Positions 50,594 to 59,537 of a DNA stretch of 63,324 nt are shown here, piece by piece. Position 1 is the stretch's first letter; each line of letters begins with the position of its first letter. The notes beneath the pieces are model-generated. The model saw only the letters and a list, made by a program, of their open reading frames with translations, was not told the DNA's origin and ran no database searches. Source of the DNA: an uncultured Clostridium sp. (GTDB lineage Bacteria > Bacillota > Clostridia > Clostridiales > Clostridiaceae). Where the stretch lies: contig UQBY01000020.1 in NCBI GenBank assembly GCA_900539375.1, forward strand, positions 1-63,324, in the 5' to 3' direction. A program made the position numbers and the translations under genes.

Positions 50594-52420
50594 ATGAAAG
50601 AATATAAAACTCCTAAAAGACCTATTATGTATTACTATTTTATAGGTTTATTAGTATTAATGTTTTTAAACTACTTTGTTTTTCCTCAATTTATGAAGCA
50701 TCAAGTTAAAGAAGTTGATTATGGAACTTTTTTAACTATGGTAAATGAAGGAAAAGTAAATGAAGTAGAAGTTTCTACAGAAGAAATAGTTTTTACAGAA
50801 AAAGATTCAAATGGAAATACTAATTATTATAAGACAGGTGTAATGTATGACCCAGATTTAACAAATCGTTTATATGAAAAAAATGTAAAGTTTTCTCAAG
50901 AAATTGTAGAAAAAACATCACCTTTAATGAGTGTGCTTTTAACTTGGATACTTCCAACAGTAGTAATTATAGGTCTTGGACAATTACTTCTTAGAAATAT
51001 GCAAAAGAAAATGATGGGTGGTGGAGGAAATGCTATGACCTTTGGTAAAAGTAATGCTAAAGTTTATGTTGAATCCACTACAGGAATTAAATTTAAAGAT
51101 GTTGCAGGGCAAGATGAAGCAAAGGAAGCTTTAACAGAAATTGTAGACTTTTTACATAATCCTAAAAAATATACTGAAATAGGAGCAGCTATGCCAAAGG
51201 GAGCTTTATTAGTTGGCCCTCCAGGAACAGGAAAAACCTTACTTGCAAAAGCTGTTGCAGGAGAAGCTAATGTGCCATTTTTCTCAATTTCAGGTTCAGA
51301 ATTTGTGGAAATGTTTGTTGGTATGGGAGCTGCAAAGGTAAGAGATTTATTTAAGCAAGCTAATGAAAAGGCTCCTTGTATTGTGTTTATAGATGAAATA
51401 GATACTATTGGTAAAAAACGTGATAATGGTGGAATAGGTGGAGGTAATGATGAAAGAGAGCAAACTTTAAATCAACTTCTAACTGAAATGGATGGTTTTG
51501 ATGGAAAGAAAGGTGTTATGATACTTGCAGCTACAAATAGACCAGAAGTATTAGATAAAGCATTATTAAGACCAGGACGTTTTGATAGAAGAATACCAGT
51601 AGAACTTCCAGATTTAGCAGGAAGAGAAGCTATTTTAAAGGTACATGCAAAGAAGGTAAAATTGGAATCAAATGTTGACTTTAATCAAATAGCTAGAGCA
51701 ACTTCAGGAGCCTCTGGAGCAGAACTTGCAAATATAGTTAATGAAGCAGCATTAAGGGCTGTAAGATGTGGCAGAGAATTTGTAATTCAAAGTGATTTAG
51801 AAGAAAGTGTTGAAGTAGTAATAGCAGGATATCAAAGAAAGAATGCTGTTATTTCTCCAAAGGAAAAGGAAATTGTTGCATATCATGAAATAGGTCATGC
51901 ATTAGTTGCAGCAAAACAAACAGAATCAGCACCAGTTCATAAAATAACTATAATTCCTAGAACTTCAGGAGCATTAGGATATACAATGCAAGTTGAAGAG
52001 GGTGAAAAGAGTTTAATGTCTAAGGAAGAGGCATTTAATAAAATTGCTACCTTTACTGGAGGTCGTGCAGCAGAGGAATTAATTTTTGGTACCTTTACAA
52101 GTGGAGCATCTAATGATATAGAGCAAGCTACAAAATTAGCAAGGGCTATGGTAACACGTTTTGGTATGAGTAAAGATTTTGATATGATGGCTCTTGAAAC
52201 TGTAAATAATCAATACTTAGGAGGAGATACTTCTCTTGCATGTTCTCCAGAAATGGCAGGAAAAGTAGATGAAGAAGTTTTAAGTATTATAAAAGATGCC
52301 CATGAAAAGGCAATTAATATATTAAAAGAAAATATAGATAAATTACATGAACTAGCACATTTTCTTTTAGAAAAAGAAACAATTACTGGAGAAGAATTTA
52401 TGGATATATTAAATAAATAA
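50594..52420 (+). CDS. ftsH: ATP-dependent zinc metalloprotease FtsH
   Basis: FtsH degrades membrane and regulatory proteins as a hexamer. The 608-residue protein has two membrane segments (about 12-32 and 113-135), the AAA+ domain (GPPGTGKTLLAKAVAGEA near 207, IVFIDEIDTIGK, LRPGRFDRRI) and the M41 protease zinc motif HEIGH near 430. ATG 50594 follows GGAAGTGG; a TTG at 50573 in frame is not needed. Confidence 0.97.
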   Translation: MKEYKTPKRPIMYYYFIGLLVLMFLNYFVFPQFMKHQVKEVDYGTFLTMVNEGKVNEVEVSTEEIVFTEKDSNGNTNYYKTGVMYDPDLTNRLYEKNVKFSQEIVEKTSPLMSVLLTWILPTVVIIGLGQLLLRNMQKKMMGGGGNAMTFGKSNAKVYVESTTGIKFKDVAGQDEAKEALTEIVDFLHNPKKYTEIGAAMPKGALLVGPPGTGKTLLAKAVAGEANVPFFSISGSEFVEMFVGMGAAKVRDLFKQANEKAPCIVFIDEIDTIGKKRDNGGIGGGNDEREQTLNQLLTEMDGFDGKKGVMILAATNRPEVLDKALLRPGRFDRRIPVELPDLAGREAILKVHAKKVKLESNVDFNQIARATSGASGAELANIVNEAALRAVRCGREFVIQSDLEESVEVVIAGYQRKNAVISPKEKEIVAYHEIGHALVAAKQTESAPVHKITIIPRTSGALGYTMQVEEGEKSLMSKEEAFNKIATFTGGRAAEELIFGTFTSGASNDIEQATKLARAMVTRFGMSKDFDMMALETVNNQYLGGDTSLACSPEMAGKVDEEVLSIIKDAHEKAINILKENIDKLHELAHFLLEKETITGEEFMDILNK

Positions 52421-52429
52421 TAAAATTTT

Positions 52430-52460
52430 GGAGCAGGAAATTAATCTTGCTCCTTTTCTT
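52430..52460. terminator. Terminator between ftsH and the AraC-type gene
   Basis: GGAGCA (52430-52435) and TGCTCC (52448-52453) pair, followed by TTTTCTTTTTC on the + strand. The stem overlaps the last codons of the convergent gene, which ends at 52441. Confidence 0.75.
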
Positions 52461-53343
52461 TTTCAACTATTCTAAATTCTTTAGGGGTTAGTTTATATTT
52501 ATTTTTAAATAATTTATTAAAGTAAGAAACACTATTAAAGCCAACATCTAAAGATATTTCCATAATAGATTTATCAGTAGAAGATAAAAGAGCAGAGGCT
52601 TTTTCAAGTCTATAGTTATTTATATATTCAATAGAAGTCATTCCTATATGCTTTTTAAAGAATTTCATAAAATGGTACTCACTAAAGGAAGAAATTTGTG
52701 ATAAATCTTCAATTGATATATTTTCAAAATAATGAGTATGTATATAATTTAATATGCTTTTTATTTTTTTCTCAGTTTCAGTAGATATTTCCTTTTTAGA
52801 AGAATTTTTAGTAACTAAATTATATTTATAAAATAAAAAAAATAGATGAAATAAATTTGCCTTTAATTCTAGTTCAAAGGCCTCTTCTTTATTTGAATAT
52901 ATTTTTATAAGGCTTTTTAAACAATTAAGAATTTCACTATATCCTAAAGAAGAACTATTTATTATTTTAGGAAGTTCATGTTCATTATTTAAAATAGGAG
53001 CTAAATATTTAATTAAGCAACCATCTGTTATAGCACTTTTTAAAATATTTAAATCAAAAATTATTGTATTCCAATCCATAGTTTTTCCCTTAGGAGTTGT
53101 TAAAGAATGTAATACTAAAGGTTTAATAAGTATTATATCTCCCTTTTTAGCAGTATAATTTTCTAAATTAATCATACAATCACATTCACCATCTTCTACA
53201 ATAACCATTTCAATTTCATTATGCCAGTGAATATTTATTATAGGGTCATTTTTATCTATTCTGCCACTATAGGTTTTAAAAGGTAAAATAAAATCACCAT
53301 GATTTACTTGTTCTTTTAAATTGTTATACTGTATATCATTCAT
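52441..53343 (-). CDS. AraC-family transcriptional regulator
   Basis: The 300-residue protein has an N-terminal cupin-like sensing domain (NIHWHNEIEMVIVEDGECDC, KKGDIILIKPLVLHSL) and a C-terminal double HTH (about 195-295: SIEDLSQISSFSEYHFMKFF, IMEISLDVGFNSVSYFNKLF). Such proteins usually control the neighbouring sugar genes. It is divergent from the GH31 gene with 145 bases between them, so it probably regulates that gene and itself. AAGGAG precedes the ATG. Confidence 0.92.
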   Translation of the reverse strand: MNDIQYNNLKEQVNHGDFILPFKTYSGRIDKNDPIINIHWHNEIEMVIVEDGECDCMINLENYTAKKGDIILIKPLVLHSLTTPKGKTMDWNTIIFDLNILKSAITDGCLIKYLAPILNNEHELPKIINSSSLGYSEILNCLKSLIKIYSNKEEAFELELKANLFHLFFLFYKYNLVTKNSSKKEISTETEKKIKSILNYIHTHYFENISIEDLSQISSFSEYHFMKFFKKHIGMTSIEYINNYRLEKASALLSSTDKSIMEISLDVGFNSVSYFNKLFKNKYKLTPKEFRIVEKEKEQD

Positions 53344-53488
53344 ATAAAAAACAACTCCTTAAATGTTATATTATAATAATAACAGAATTATTATAGAAAT
53401 AAATAAAATATTGCAAGAATTAATAAAATTAGTGATATATAATAACATTATAATTACAATAAACCTTATCTATAGGAGGATAAAAATT
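53344..53488. promoter_or_regulatory. Divergent control region of the AraC-type and GH31 genes
   Basis: GTTAT-ATTATAATA-ATAAC (about 53365-53383) is a palindrome close to the regulator start and a candidate operator. TATAAT-like sequences occur near 53437-53452 for the GH31 direction, but the -35 choice is unclear. AGGAGG (53474-53479) is the GH31 ribosome binding site. Confidence 0.4.
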
Positions 53489-55825
53489 ATGAATTTAGGA
53501 AAATTAAATGAATATTTAGTAAATGATAGTGATATTACATTATGTTATGAAAATGGGAAAGCTTATGTAAAGGTTATATCTCACAAGATAATTAACTTTT
53601 TTGTACCATTATTTAGAGCAGAAAGACAATCTAAAGCTGTTGAAAATTTAGAATGTGATGAATGTGATTTTGAAGTTTCTACAATTGAAAATGGAATAAA
53701 AATAGCTACTGATGAATTAATAGTAAAGATATATGATGAATTTAAAGTTGATATATATGATAAAGATGAAAATGTATTATGTGAAGATTATAGAGGAGAA
53801 AAGGCTCCCTTTGTAAGAAGAAGGGCAGATTATTCTTTAGCAGAGGCAGAAGGACATAAAGTTAATAATGGAGAGGATGAATTTAAAGTATATGTCTCTA
53901 AAAAAATGGAAGAAAATATGCATTTTTATGGCTTAGGAGAAAAAACAGGTCATTTAGATAAAAAGGGATATCACTATGTTAACTGGAATACAGACAATCC
54001 AGCCCCTCATGGAGAAACCTTTGATAGATTATATAAATCAATACCTTTCTTAATAGGAATGAAGGATGAAACAGCTTTTGGTATTTTCTTTGATAATCAC
54101 TTTGAAACTCATTTTGATATGGGAAGAGATAATAAAAACTATTATTATTTCTCAGCAGTAGATGGAAATTTAGATTATTATTTTATATATGGACCAAGTG
54201 TTAAAAAAGTAGTAAAAAGATATACATACCTTACAGGAACAACACCACTTCCTCAACTTTGGACTTTGGGATATCAACAATGTAGATGGTCTTATCCAAC
54301 AAGAGAAAGAGTTATGGAAATAGCTAATACCTTTAGAGAAAAGGACATTCCTTGTGATACTATTTACTTAGATATAGATTATATGGATGGATATAGAGTA
54401 TTTACTTTTGATGATAAAAAGTTTCCAGACTTTCAAGGTATGATAAAAGAATTAGATGATAAAGGATTTAAAGTTGTAACTATAATTGACCCAGGAGTTA
54501 AGGTTCATAAGGGCTATAAGATTTTTGATGAAGGTCTTAAAAAAGGATATTATGCAACTGATAAAAATGGAATTACTTATGTAAATGAAGTATGGCCAGG
54601 AGATGCTGTATATCCTGATTTTATGAATAAAGATGTAAGAAAATGGTGGGCAGAAAACCAAAAGATTATGATTGACATGGGAGTTTCAGGAATATGGAAT
54701 GATATGAATGAGCCTGCAAGTTTTAATGGACCTCTTCCAGATGATGTAATGTTTGATTATGATGGAACAAAAATAGAGCATAAGGAAGCTCATAATATTT
54801 ATGGACACTTTATGGATAAGGCAACCTTTGAAGGAATTAAAAAAGAAACAAAGAAAAGACCTTTTGTAGTAACAAGAGCATGCTATGCAGGAACTCAAAA
54901 ATACTCTACAATATGGACTGGAGACAATCAAAGTACTTGGGAACATTTAAGAATGTCTGTACCAATGCTTATGAATTTAGGATTAAGTGGAATGGCATTT
55001 TGTGGAACAGATGTTGGAGGATTTGGTCATGATTGTTCAGCAGAACTTTTAAGCAGATGGGTTCAAATGGGTACATTTACTCCACTTTTTAGAAATCATG
55101 CTTCAATGGGCACAAGAGACCAAGAACCATGGGCTTTTGATGAAGAAACAGAAGAAATAAACAGAAAATACATTAAGCTTCGTTATAAATTTATACCATA
55201 TATTTATGACATGATGAGATATGCAGAAGAAAATGGAGCACCACTTATAAGACCATTACTATTTAACTATCAAGAAGATAAAAATACTTATGAAATAAAT
55301 GATGAATTTATGTGTGGAGATAAAATACTTGTAGCACCAGTATTAACTCAAGGAAGCAAAGCTAGAATGGTTTACCTTCCAAAGGGAGAAACTTGGATAG
55401 ATTATTGGAATGGAGAAGAACATGAAGGTGGAAAATATATAATAAGAGAAACACCTTTAGATTTATGTCCAATTTACATTAAAAAAGGTGCAATTATACC
55501 AGTTTATAAAGAGGATATAAACTGCACAAAGGAAAGAAATTTAAACAAGATAACTTTTGAAGTTTATGCAGGAAAAGGAAAATGCTCTCATTATCTAGAT
55601 GATGGAGAAAGCTATAACTATAGAGATGGAGAGTTTAATAAGTACAAGATAAAAGGTGAACTAAAAGAAGAACTTTCAATTGAATTTGAAGAAAGTAAAA
55701 AAGGGTATTCTAAAGACTATAAGGAAATTGACTTTGTAATTAAAGGTTATGAAGGAAAAGTTACAATTAATAATAAAGAATATATAGTAAGCAAGGAAGA
55801 GAATATTATAAAAATAGAAAAATAA
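53489..55825 (+). CDS. Glycoside hydrolase family 31 alpha-glucosidase
   Basis: The 778-residue enzyme has the GH31 catalytic motif GIWNDMNEPASF near residue 400 with the nucleophile aspartate, and the acid/base region WTGDNQSTWEHLRMS near 477. Upstream are MHFYGLGEKTGHLDK and LGYQQCRWSYPTRERV. It likely cleaves terminal alpha-glucosyl residues of malto- or isomalto-oligosaccharides. No signal peptide, so it is cytoplasmic. ATG 53489, 9 bases after AGGAGG, is chosen; the open frame extends further upstream without a ribosome binding site. Confidence 0.94.
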   Translation: MNLGKLNEYLVNDSDITLCYENGKAYVKVISHKIINFFVPLFRAERQSKAVENLECDECDFEVSTIENGIKIATDELIVKIYDEFKVDIYDKDENVLCEDYRGEKAPFVRRRADYSLAEAEGHKVNNGEDEFKVYVSKKMEENMHFYGLGEKTGHLDKKGYHYVNWNTDNPAPHGETFDRLYKSIPFLIGMKDETAFGIFFDNHFETHFDMGRDNKNYYYFSAVDGNLDYYFIYGPSVKKVVKRYTYLTGTTPLPQLWTLGYQQCRWSYPTRERVMEIANTFREKDIPCDTIYLDIDYMDGYRVFTFDDKKFPDFQGMIKELDDKGFKVVTIIDPGVKVHKGYKIFDEGLKKGYYATDKNGITYVNEVWPGDAVYPDFMNKDVRKWWAENQKIMIDMGVSGIWNDMNEPASFNGPLPDDVMFDYDGTKIEHKEAHNIYGHFMDKATFEGIKKETKKRPFVVTRACYAGTQKYSTIWTGDNQSTWEHLRMSVPMLMNLGLSGMAFCGTDVGGFGHDCSAELLSRWVQMGTFTPLFRNHASMGTRDQEPWAFDEETEEINRKYIKLRYKFIPYIYDMMRYAEENGAPLIRPLLFNYQEDKNTYEINDEFMCGDKILVAPVLTQGSKARMVYLPKGETWIDYWNGEEHEGGKYIIRETPLDLCPIYIKKGAIIPVYKEDINCTKERNLNKITFEVYAGKGKCSHYLDDGESYNYRDGEFNKYKIKGELKEELSIEFEESKKGYSKDYKEIDFVIKGYEGKVTINNKEYIVSKEENIIKIEK

Positions 55826-55845
55826 TTTTAAAAGGTGTGGAATTT

Positions 55846-56628
55846 ATGAATAAAATAGTTGAAGATTTAGTTTTAGAGTTTTCAAAGCTAGAAGAAATTG
55901 AAGGAATTTTATTAGGTGGCTCTCAAGCTACTAATACAACTGATAGTGCTTCAGATTATGATTTATATTTTTACTATTCAAAAGAAGTTCCAATAGAGAA
56001 AAGAAGAAAAATATGTAATAAGTATTTTAAGCATATAGAAATTAATAATACTTATTGGGAAACTGAAGATGATGGAATATTAAAAGATGATACTTTAGTT
56101 GAAATAATATATAGAGATATAAAATGGATAAAAGGTTCTATTAAAAGAACAATAGTAAATTGTGAAGCAGATATTGGTTATACAACATGCTTTATATCAA
56201 GTATAAAAAATTCAATTATTTTATATGATAAATCTAACATTTTAAAAGAAATGAAAAATATATGTAGTGTAGAATTTCCAGAAGAGCTTAAGAAAAATAT
56301 AATAAGAAAAAACTATCCACTTTTAAAAGATGAAATGTTTTCTTATTATAATCAAATAAAAAAAGCTTTAAAAAGAGATGATTTTATAAGTATAAATCAT
56401 AGAGTAGCAGCACTTTTTGCAAGTTACTTTGATATTATATTTGCCTTTAATAAATTTCTTCATCCTGGAGAAAAGAAAATATTAAAAATAATAAAGGACA
56501 ATAACTTAACTGTTCCAAATAATATGGAAGAAAATGTTTTAAATATTTTAAAATATTCAGGAGAAGGAAATAAGAAAATATTAGATGAAATAGATGAACT
56601 AGTTAAAAATCTTGATAAAATGTTTTAA
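55846..56628 (+). CDS. Nucleotidyltransferase with DUF4037-like domain
   Basis: The 260-residue protein has the polymerase-beta-type nucleotidyltransferase motif LLGGSQATNTTDSASDYDLY near residues 20-41, where Gly-Gly-Ser and the Asp pair bind nucleotide and metal. The C-terminal helical part (about 120-260) resembles DUF4037 or aminoglycoside nucleotidyltransferase tails. It could nucleotidylylate a small molecule; the substrate is unknown. ATG 55846 follows AAGGTGTGG, 20 bases after the GH31 gene. Confidence 0.75.
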   Translation: MNKIVEDLVLEFSKLEEIEGILLGGSQATNTTDSASDYDLYFYYSKEVPIEKRRKICNKYFKHIEINNTYWETEDDGILKDDTLVEIIYRDIKWIKGSIKRTIVNCEADIGYTTCFISSIKNSIILYDKSNILKEMKNICSVEFPEELKKNIIRKNYPLLKDEMFSYYNQIKKALKRDDFISINHRVAALFASYFDIIFAFNKFLHPGEKKILKIIKDNNLTVPNNMEENVLNILKYSGEGNKKILDEIDELVKNLDKMF

Positions 56629-56640
56629 GGGAGGATTTAT

Positions 56641-57240
56641 ATGACAGAAAAAGAAAAAATGATAAATGGAAAGTTATATGAAAGTCTTTTAGATGGACTT
56701 TTTGAAGAACGTCAATATGCAAAAGATTTAGTATTTGAATTTAATTCACTTTCTTCAAGAGAAATTGAAAAGCGTAATGAAATATTAAAAAAGCTTTTAG
56801 GAAAAACAGGAAAAAACTTTTTCTTTGAGCCTCCTTTTAGATGTGATTATGGTTATAACATAGAAATAGGAGAAAATTTTTATTCAAATTATAACCTTAC
56901 AATATTAGATTGTGCAAAGGTAAAAATAGGAAATAATGTAATGATAGCTCCTAATGTAGGAATTTACACAGCAGGACATCCAATAGATAAGGATTTAAGA
57001 AATTCAGGAAAAGAATATGCCTTTCCAATAACAATAGGAAATGATGTTTGGATTGGTGGAAATGTTGTAATAAATCCAAATATAACAATAGGAAGTAATG
57101 TAGTTATAGGTTCTGGAAGTGTAGTTACAAAAGATATACCAAGTAATGTAATAGCAGCAGGTAATCCTTGTAAGGTTATTAGAGAAATAACAAAAGAAGA
57201 TAAAAAATATTATTTTAAAAAATTAAAAGTAGAAGAATAA
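56641..57240 (+). CDS. Maltose/galactoside O-acetyltransferase
   Basis: The 199-residue protein has the Maa/LacA N-terminal domain (MTEKEKMINGKLYESLLDG) and a left-handed beta helix: ITIGNDVWIGGNVVINPNIT, VIGSGSVVTKDIPSNVIAAG and NPCKVIREI, plus AGHPID with the catalytic histidine. It acetylates sugars with acetyl-CoA, a proposed way to detoxify sugars that cannot be used. GGGAGG precedes the ATG; it closes the GH31 operon. Confidence 0.92.
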   Translation: MTEKEKMINGKLYESLLDGLFEERQYAKDLVFEFNSLSSREIEKRNEILKKLLGKTGKNFFFEPPFRCDYGYNIEIGENFYSNYNLTILDCAKVKIGNNVMIAPNVGIYTAGHPIDKDLRNSGKEYAFPITIGNDVWIGGNVVINPNITIGSNVVIGSGSVVTKDIPSNVIAAGNPCKVIREITKEDKKYYFKKLKVEE

Positions 57241-57245
57241 TTATA

Positions 57246-57290
57246 TAAAAAAGCAGTAAAATAGAAAAAGTATATTTTACTGCTTTTTTA
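57246..57290 (+). terminator. Terminator after the acetyltransferase gene
   Basis: AAAAGCAGTAAAATA and TATTTTACTGCTTTT pair around GAAAAAGTA, flanked by A and T runs. Confidence 0.92.
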
Positions 57291-57382
57291 TGAATTAAAG
57301 TGAACATATAGAATTAGTATGAATTTAATCATTTTCATATTAAATAAAATTATAAAAATTAAAAAAACATTGAAAAATTTTA

Positions 57383-57410
57383 TTGACAATGGGTAAAATT
57401 AGTGTATAAT
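57383..57410 (+). promoter_or_regulatory. Strong sigma-A promoter of the aminotransferase-metQNI operon
   Basis: TTGACA (57383-57388), 16 bases, TATAAT (57405-57410), 52 bases before the first start codon. Confidence 0.85.
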
Positions 57411-57415
57411 AAAAA

Positions 57416-57432
57416 CATACTAAACGGGTATG
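57416..57432 (+). promoter_or_regulatory. Inverted repeat at the transcription start (candidate operator)
   Basis: CATAC-TAAACGG-GTATG (57416-57432) begins 6 bases after the -10, so it covers the likely +1. The leader is only about 45 bases, too short for a SAM riboswitch or T-box, so regulation by a repressor at this site is the simpler reading. Confidence 0.45.
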
Positions 57433-57461
57433 ATATATATGCTTTATAGGAGGAAATTAAT

Positions 57462-58634
57462 ATGGCACAATTAAGTAACGTATTAGATGGTTTTTCAGAA
57501 TCAGTTATTAGAAAGATGACTAGAATAGCAAATAAGTATGATGCTATTAATTTATCTCAAGGATTTCCAGATTTTGACCCACCAAAAGAAATAATAGAAT
57601 CATTAAAAACTGTTGCCGAAAATGGCCCTCATCAATATGAAGTAACTTGGGGTTCTCAATTATTTAGAGAAAGCTTGGCAAAGAAACAAGAAAAATTTAT
57701 GGGAATAGATATAGACCCAGATAAAAATATAGTAGTAACTTGTGGAAGTACAGAAGCTATGATGGTAGCAATGCACACAGTTTGTAATCCAGGAGATAAG
57801 GTTATTATATTTTCACCATTTTATGAAAATTATACAGCAGATACTATACTAACTGGTGCAGAACCTATATATGTTCCATTAATACCTCCAGAATTTAATT
57901 TTGATAAAAAGATATTAAGGGAAGCCTTTGAACAAGGAGCAAAAGCATTAATTCTTTGTAATCCATCAAATCCAACAGGAAAGGTATTTACAAAAGAGGA
58001 ACTTGAATATATTGCAAAGCTTTCTATAGAATTTGATACCTTTGTAATTACAGATGAGGTTTATGAACATTTAGTTTATCCACCTTATAAACATACATAT
58101 ATAGCTTCTCTTCCAAATATGAAGGAAAGGACAATAAATTGTAGCTCTTTATCAAAAACTTATTCAATAACAGGATGGAGATTAGGATATATTATTGCAC
58201 CAGAAAATATTATAAATGTATGTAAAAAGGTTCATGACTTTTTAACAGTTGGAGCAGCTGCACCCCTTCAAAAGGCAGCAGTAACAGGACTTAACTTTAG
58301 TGATGAATATTATGAAAATCTTACGAATTATTATGATAAAAAGAGAAAGTTATTTTTAGATGGTTTAGATAAAATAGGATTAAAATATTATGCACCACAG
58401 GGAGCTTATTATGTTTTAGTTGATATAAGTGAATTTAAAGAAAAGGATGATAATAAATTCTGTGAATGGATGATTAAGAATATAAAAGTAGCAGCAGTAC
58501 CAGGTTCTAGCTTTTTTAGAGAACCAGTTAATAATTATATAAGATTTCACTTTGCTAAAAAGGATGAAACATTAAAAGAAGCTTTAAAGAGATTAGAAAA
58601 ACTTAAATATTATAAAGAAAAAGGGGAGATTTAA
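57462..58634 (+). CDS. PLP-dependent aminotransferase (class I, YbdL/KAT-like)
   Basis: The 390-residue enzyme has the fold-type I aminotransferase features NLSQGFPDFDPPKEI near residue 30, ILCNPSNPTGKVFTKEE, VITDEVYEHLVY and the PLP-lysine motif SSLSKTYSITGWRLGY near 236. The start FSESVIRKMTRIANKYDAIN resembles YbdL and kynurenine aminotransferase-type enzymes, some of which prefer methionine or aromatic amino acids. The neighbouring metQNI genes support a methionine or methionine-keto-acid role. It leads the operon, behind AGGAGG. Confidence 0.85.
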   Translation: MAQLSNVLDGFSESVIRKMTRIANKYDAINLSQGFPDFDPPKEIIESLKTVAENGPHQYEVTWGSQLFRESLAKKQEKFMGIDIDPDKNIVVTCGSTEAMMVAMHTVCNPGDKVIIFSPFYENYTADTILTGAEPIYVPLIPPEFNFDKKILREAFEQGAKALILCNPSNPTGKVFTKEELEYIAKLSIEFDTFVITDEVYEHLVYPPYKHTYIASLPNMKERTINCSSLSKTYSITGWRLGYIIAPENIINVCKKVHDFLTVGAAAPLQKAAVTGLNFSDEYYENLTNYYDKKRKLFLDGLDKIGLKYYAPQGAYYVLVDISEFKEKDDNKFCEWMIKNIKVAAVPGSSFFREPVNNYIRFHFAKKDETLKEALKRLEKLKYYKEKGEI

Positions 58635-58635
58635 A

Positions 58636-59502
58636 ATGAAAAAAATTAAAAAAATATTAGCTTTAGGATTAGTATCAGTACTTGCAATAGGAATTTTTGC
58701 AGGATGTGGAAGTAAGTCTAATGATGAAGGAAAATCTAATAAGGATTCAAAGGATATAAAAATAGGAGTGTGCCCAGGACCTTATGGTGATATGGTTGAA
58801 AAGGCAATTGAACCTTATTTACAAAGTTTAGGATATAAAGTTGAAGTTGTTGATTTTACAGATTATGTTCAACCAGACCAAGCCTTAGCTTCAGGAGAAA
58901 TTGATGCAAACTTAATGCAACATACAGTTTATCTTGAAAAATTTGCAGAAGATAATAATTTAGATATAAAAAGTATAATAGAAGTTCCAACAGCAGGGGC
59001 TGGAGTTTTCTCAGAAAAATTAAAATCTTTAGATGAATTAAAAGATGGAGATAAGGTAGCAATTCCAACAGATGCAGTAAATTTAGCACGTTCATTAAGA
59101 TTATTAGAAACTTTAGGAGTAATAAAATTAAAAGAAGATGTTGATGCTACAAAGGCAACAACAGCTGATGTTACTGAAAATAAAAAGAATTTAGAATTTG
59201 TAACTTTAGATGCAGCACAAATTTCAAGAAGTTTAGATAGTGTAGCAATAGGAGTAATTCCAGGAAATTATGCTATAGCAGCAGGTCTTGATTTTAATAG
59301 TGCTTTAGGAGTAGAAAAACTTGCAGAAGGTTATAAAAATGTTATTGCAGTAAGGGGAGAAGATGTTGACAGTGAACTTGGAAAAGATTTAAAGGCAGCA
59401 GTAGAATCAGAGGAATTCTTTAATGCAATAACAGAAGATGGAAGTGAATTTAAATCTTTTGACAGACCAGATTGGTGGACAGCAAAATATGGTGATAAAT
59501 AA
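58636..59502 (+). CDS. MetQ/NlpA-family substrate-binding lipoprotein
   Basis: The 288-residue protein has a lipoprotein signal (lipobox FAGC near residue 23) and the NlpA fold: IKIGVCPGPYGDMVEKAI, DFTDYVQPDQALASGEIDAN, MQHTVYLEKF and SLDELKDGDKVAIP. It would deliver a ligand to the MetN-MetI transporter. Several family positions differ: the usual region before YSKK reads VPTAGAGVFSEK, PNDPTN is PTDAVN, and INGNYA is IPGNYA; the asparagine of the YxN-[LVI]-I motif is kept (GYKNVIAV). So the ligand may be a methionine relative. It starts 1 base after the aminotransferase stop. Confidence 0.88.
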   Translation: MKKIKKILALGLVSVLAIGIFAGCGSKSNDEGKSNKDSKDIKIGVCPGPYGDMVEKAIEPYLQSLGYKVEVVDFTDYVQPDQALASGEIDANLMQHTVYLEKFAEDNNLDIKSIIEVPTAGAGVFSEKLKSLDELKDGDKVAIPTDAVNLARSLRLLETLGVIKLKEDVDATKATTADVTENKKNLEFVTLDAAQISRSLDSVAIGVIPGNYAIAAGLDFNSALGVEKLAEGYKNVIAVRGEDVDSELGKDLKAAVESEEFFNAITEDGSEFKSFDRPDWWTAKYGDK

Positions 59503-59525
59503 AGCATAAAATTAATAATGCTTTT
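59500..59525 (+). terminator. Hairpin between metQ-like and metN-like genes
   Basis: AAAGCAT and ATGCTTT pair around AAAATTAATA and are followed by TAGG, so the T-run is short. It may stabilise the upstream mRNA, giving more binding protein than transporter, as is common in ABC operons. Confidence 0.5.
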
Positions 59526-59537
59526 AGGAGGGATACT

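Noticed and set aside
57241..57461. SAM riboswitch or T-box before the metQNI-type operon
   Set aside because: The promoter is only 52 bases from the first start codon and the leader contains no terminator or conserved riboswitch pattern.
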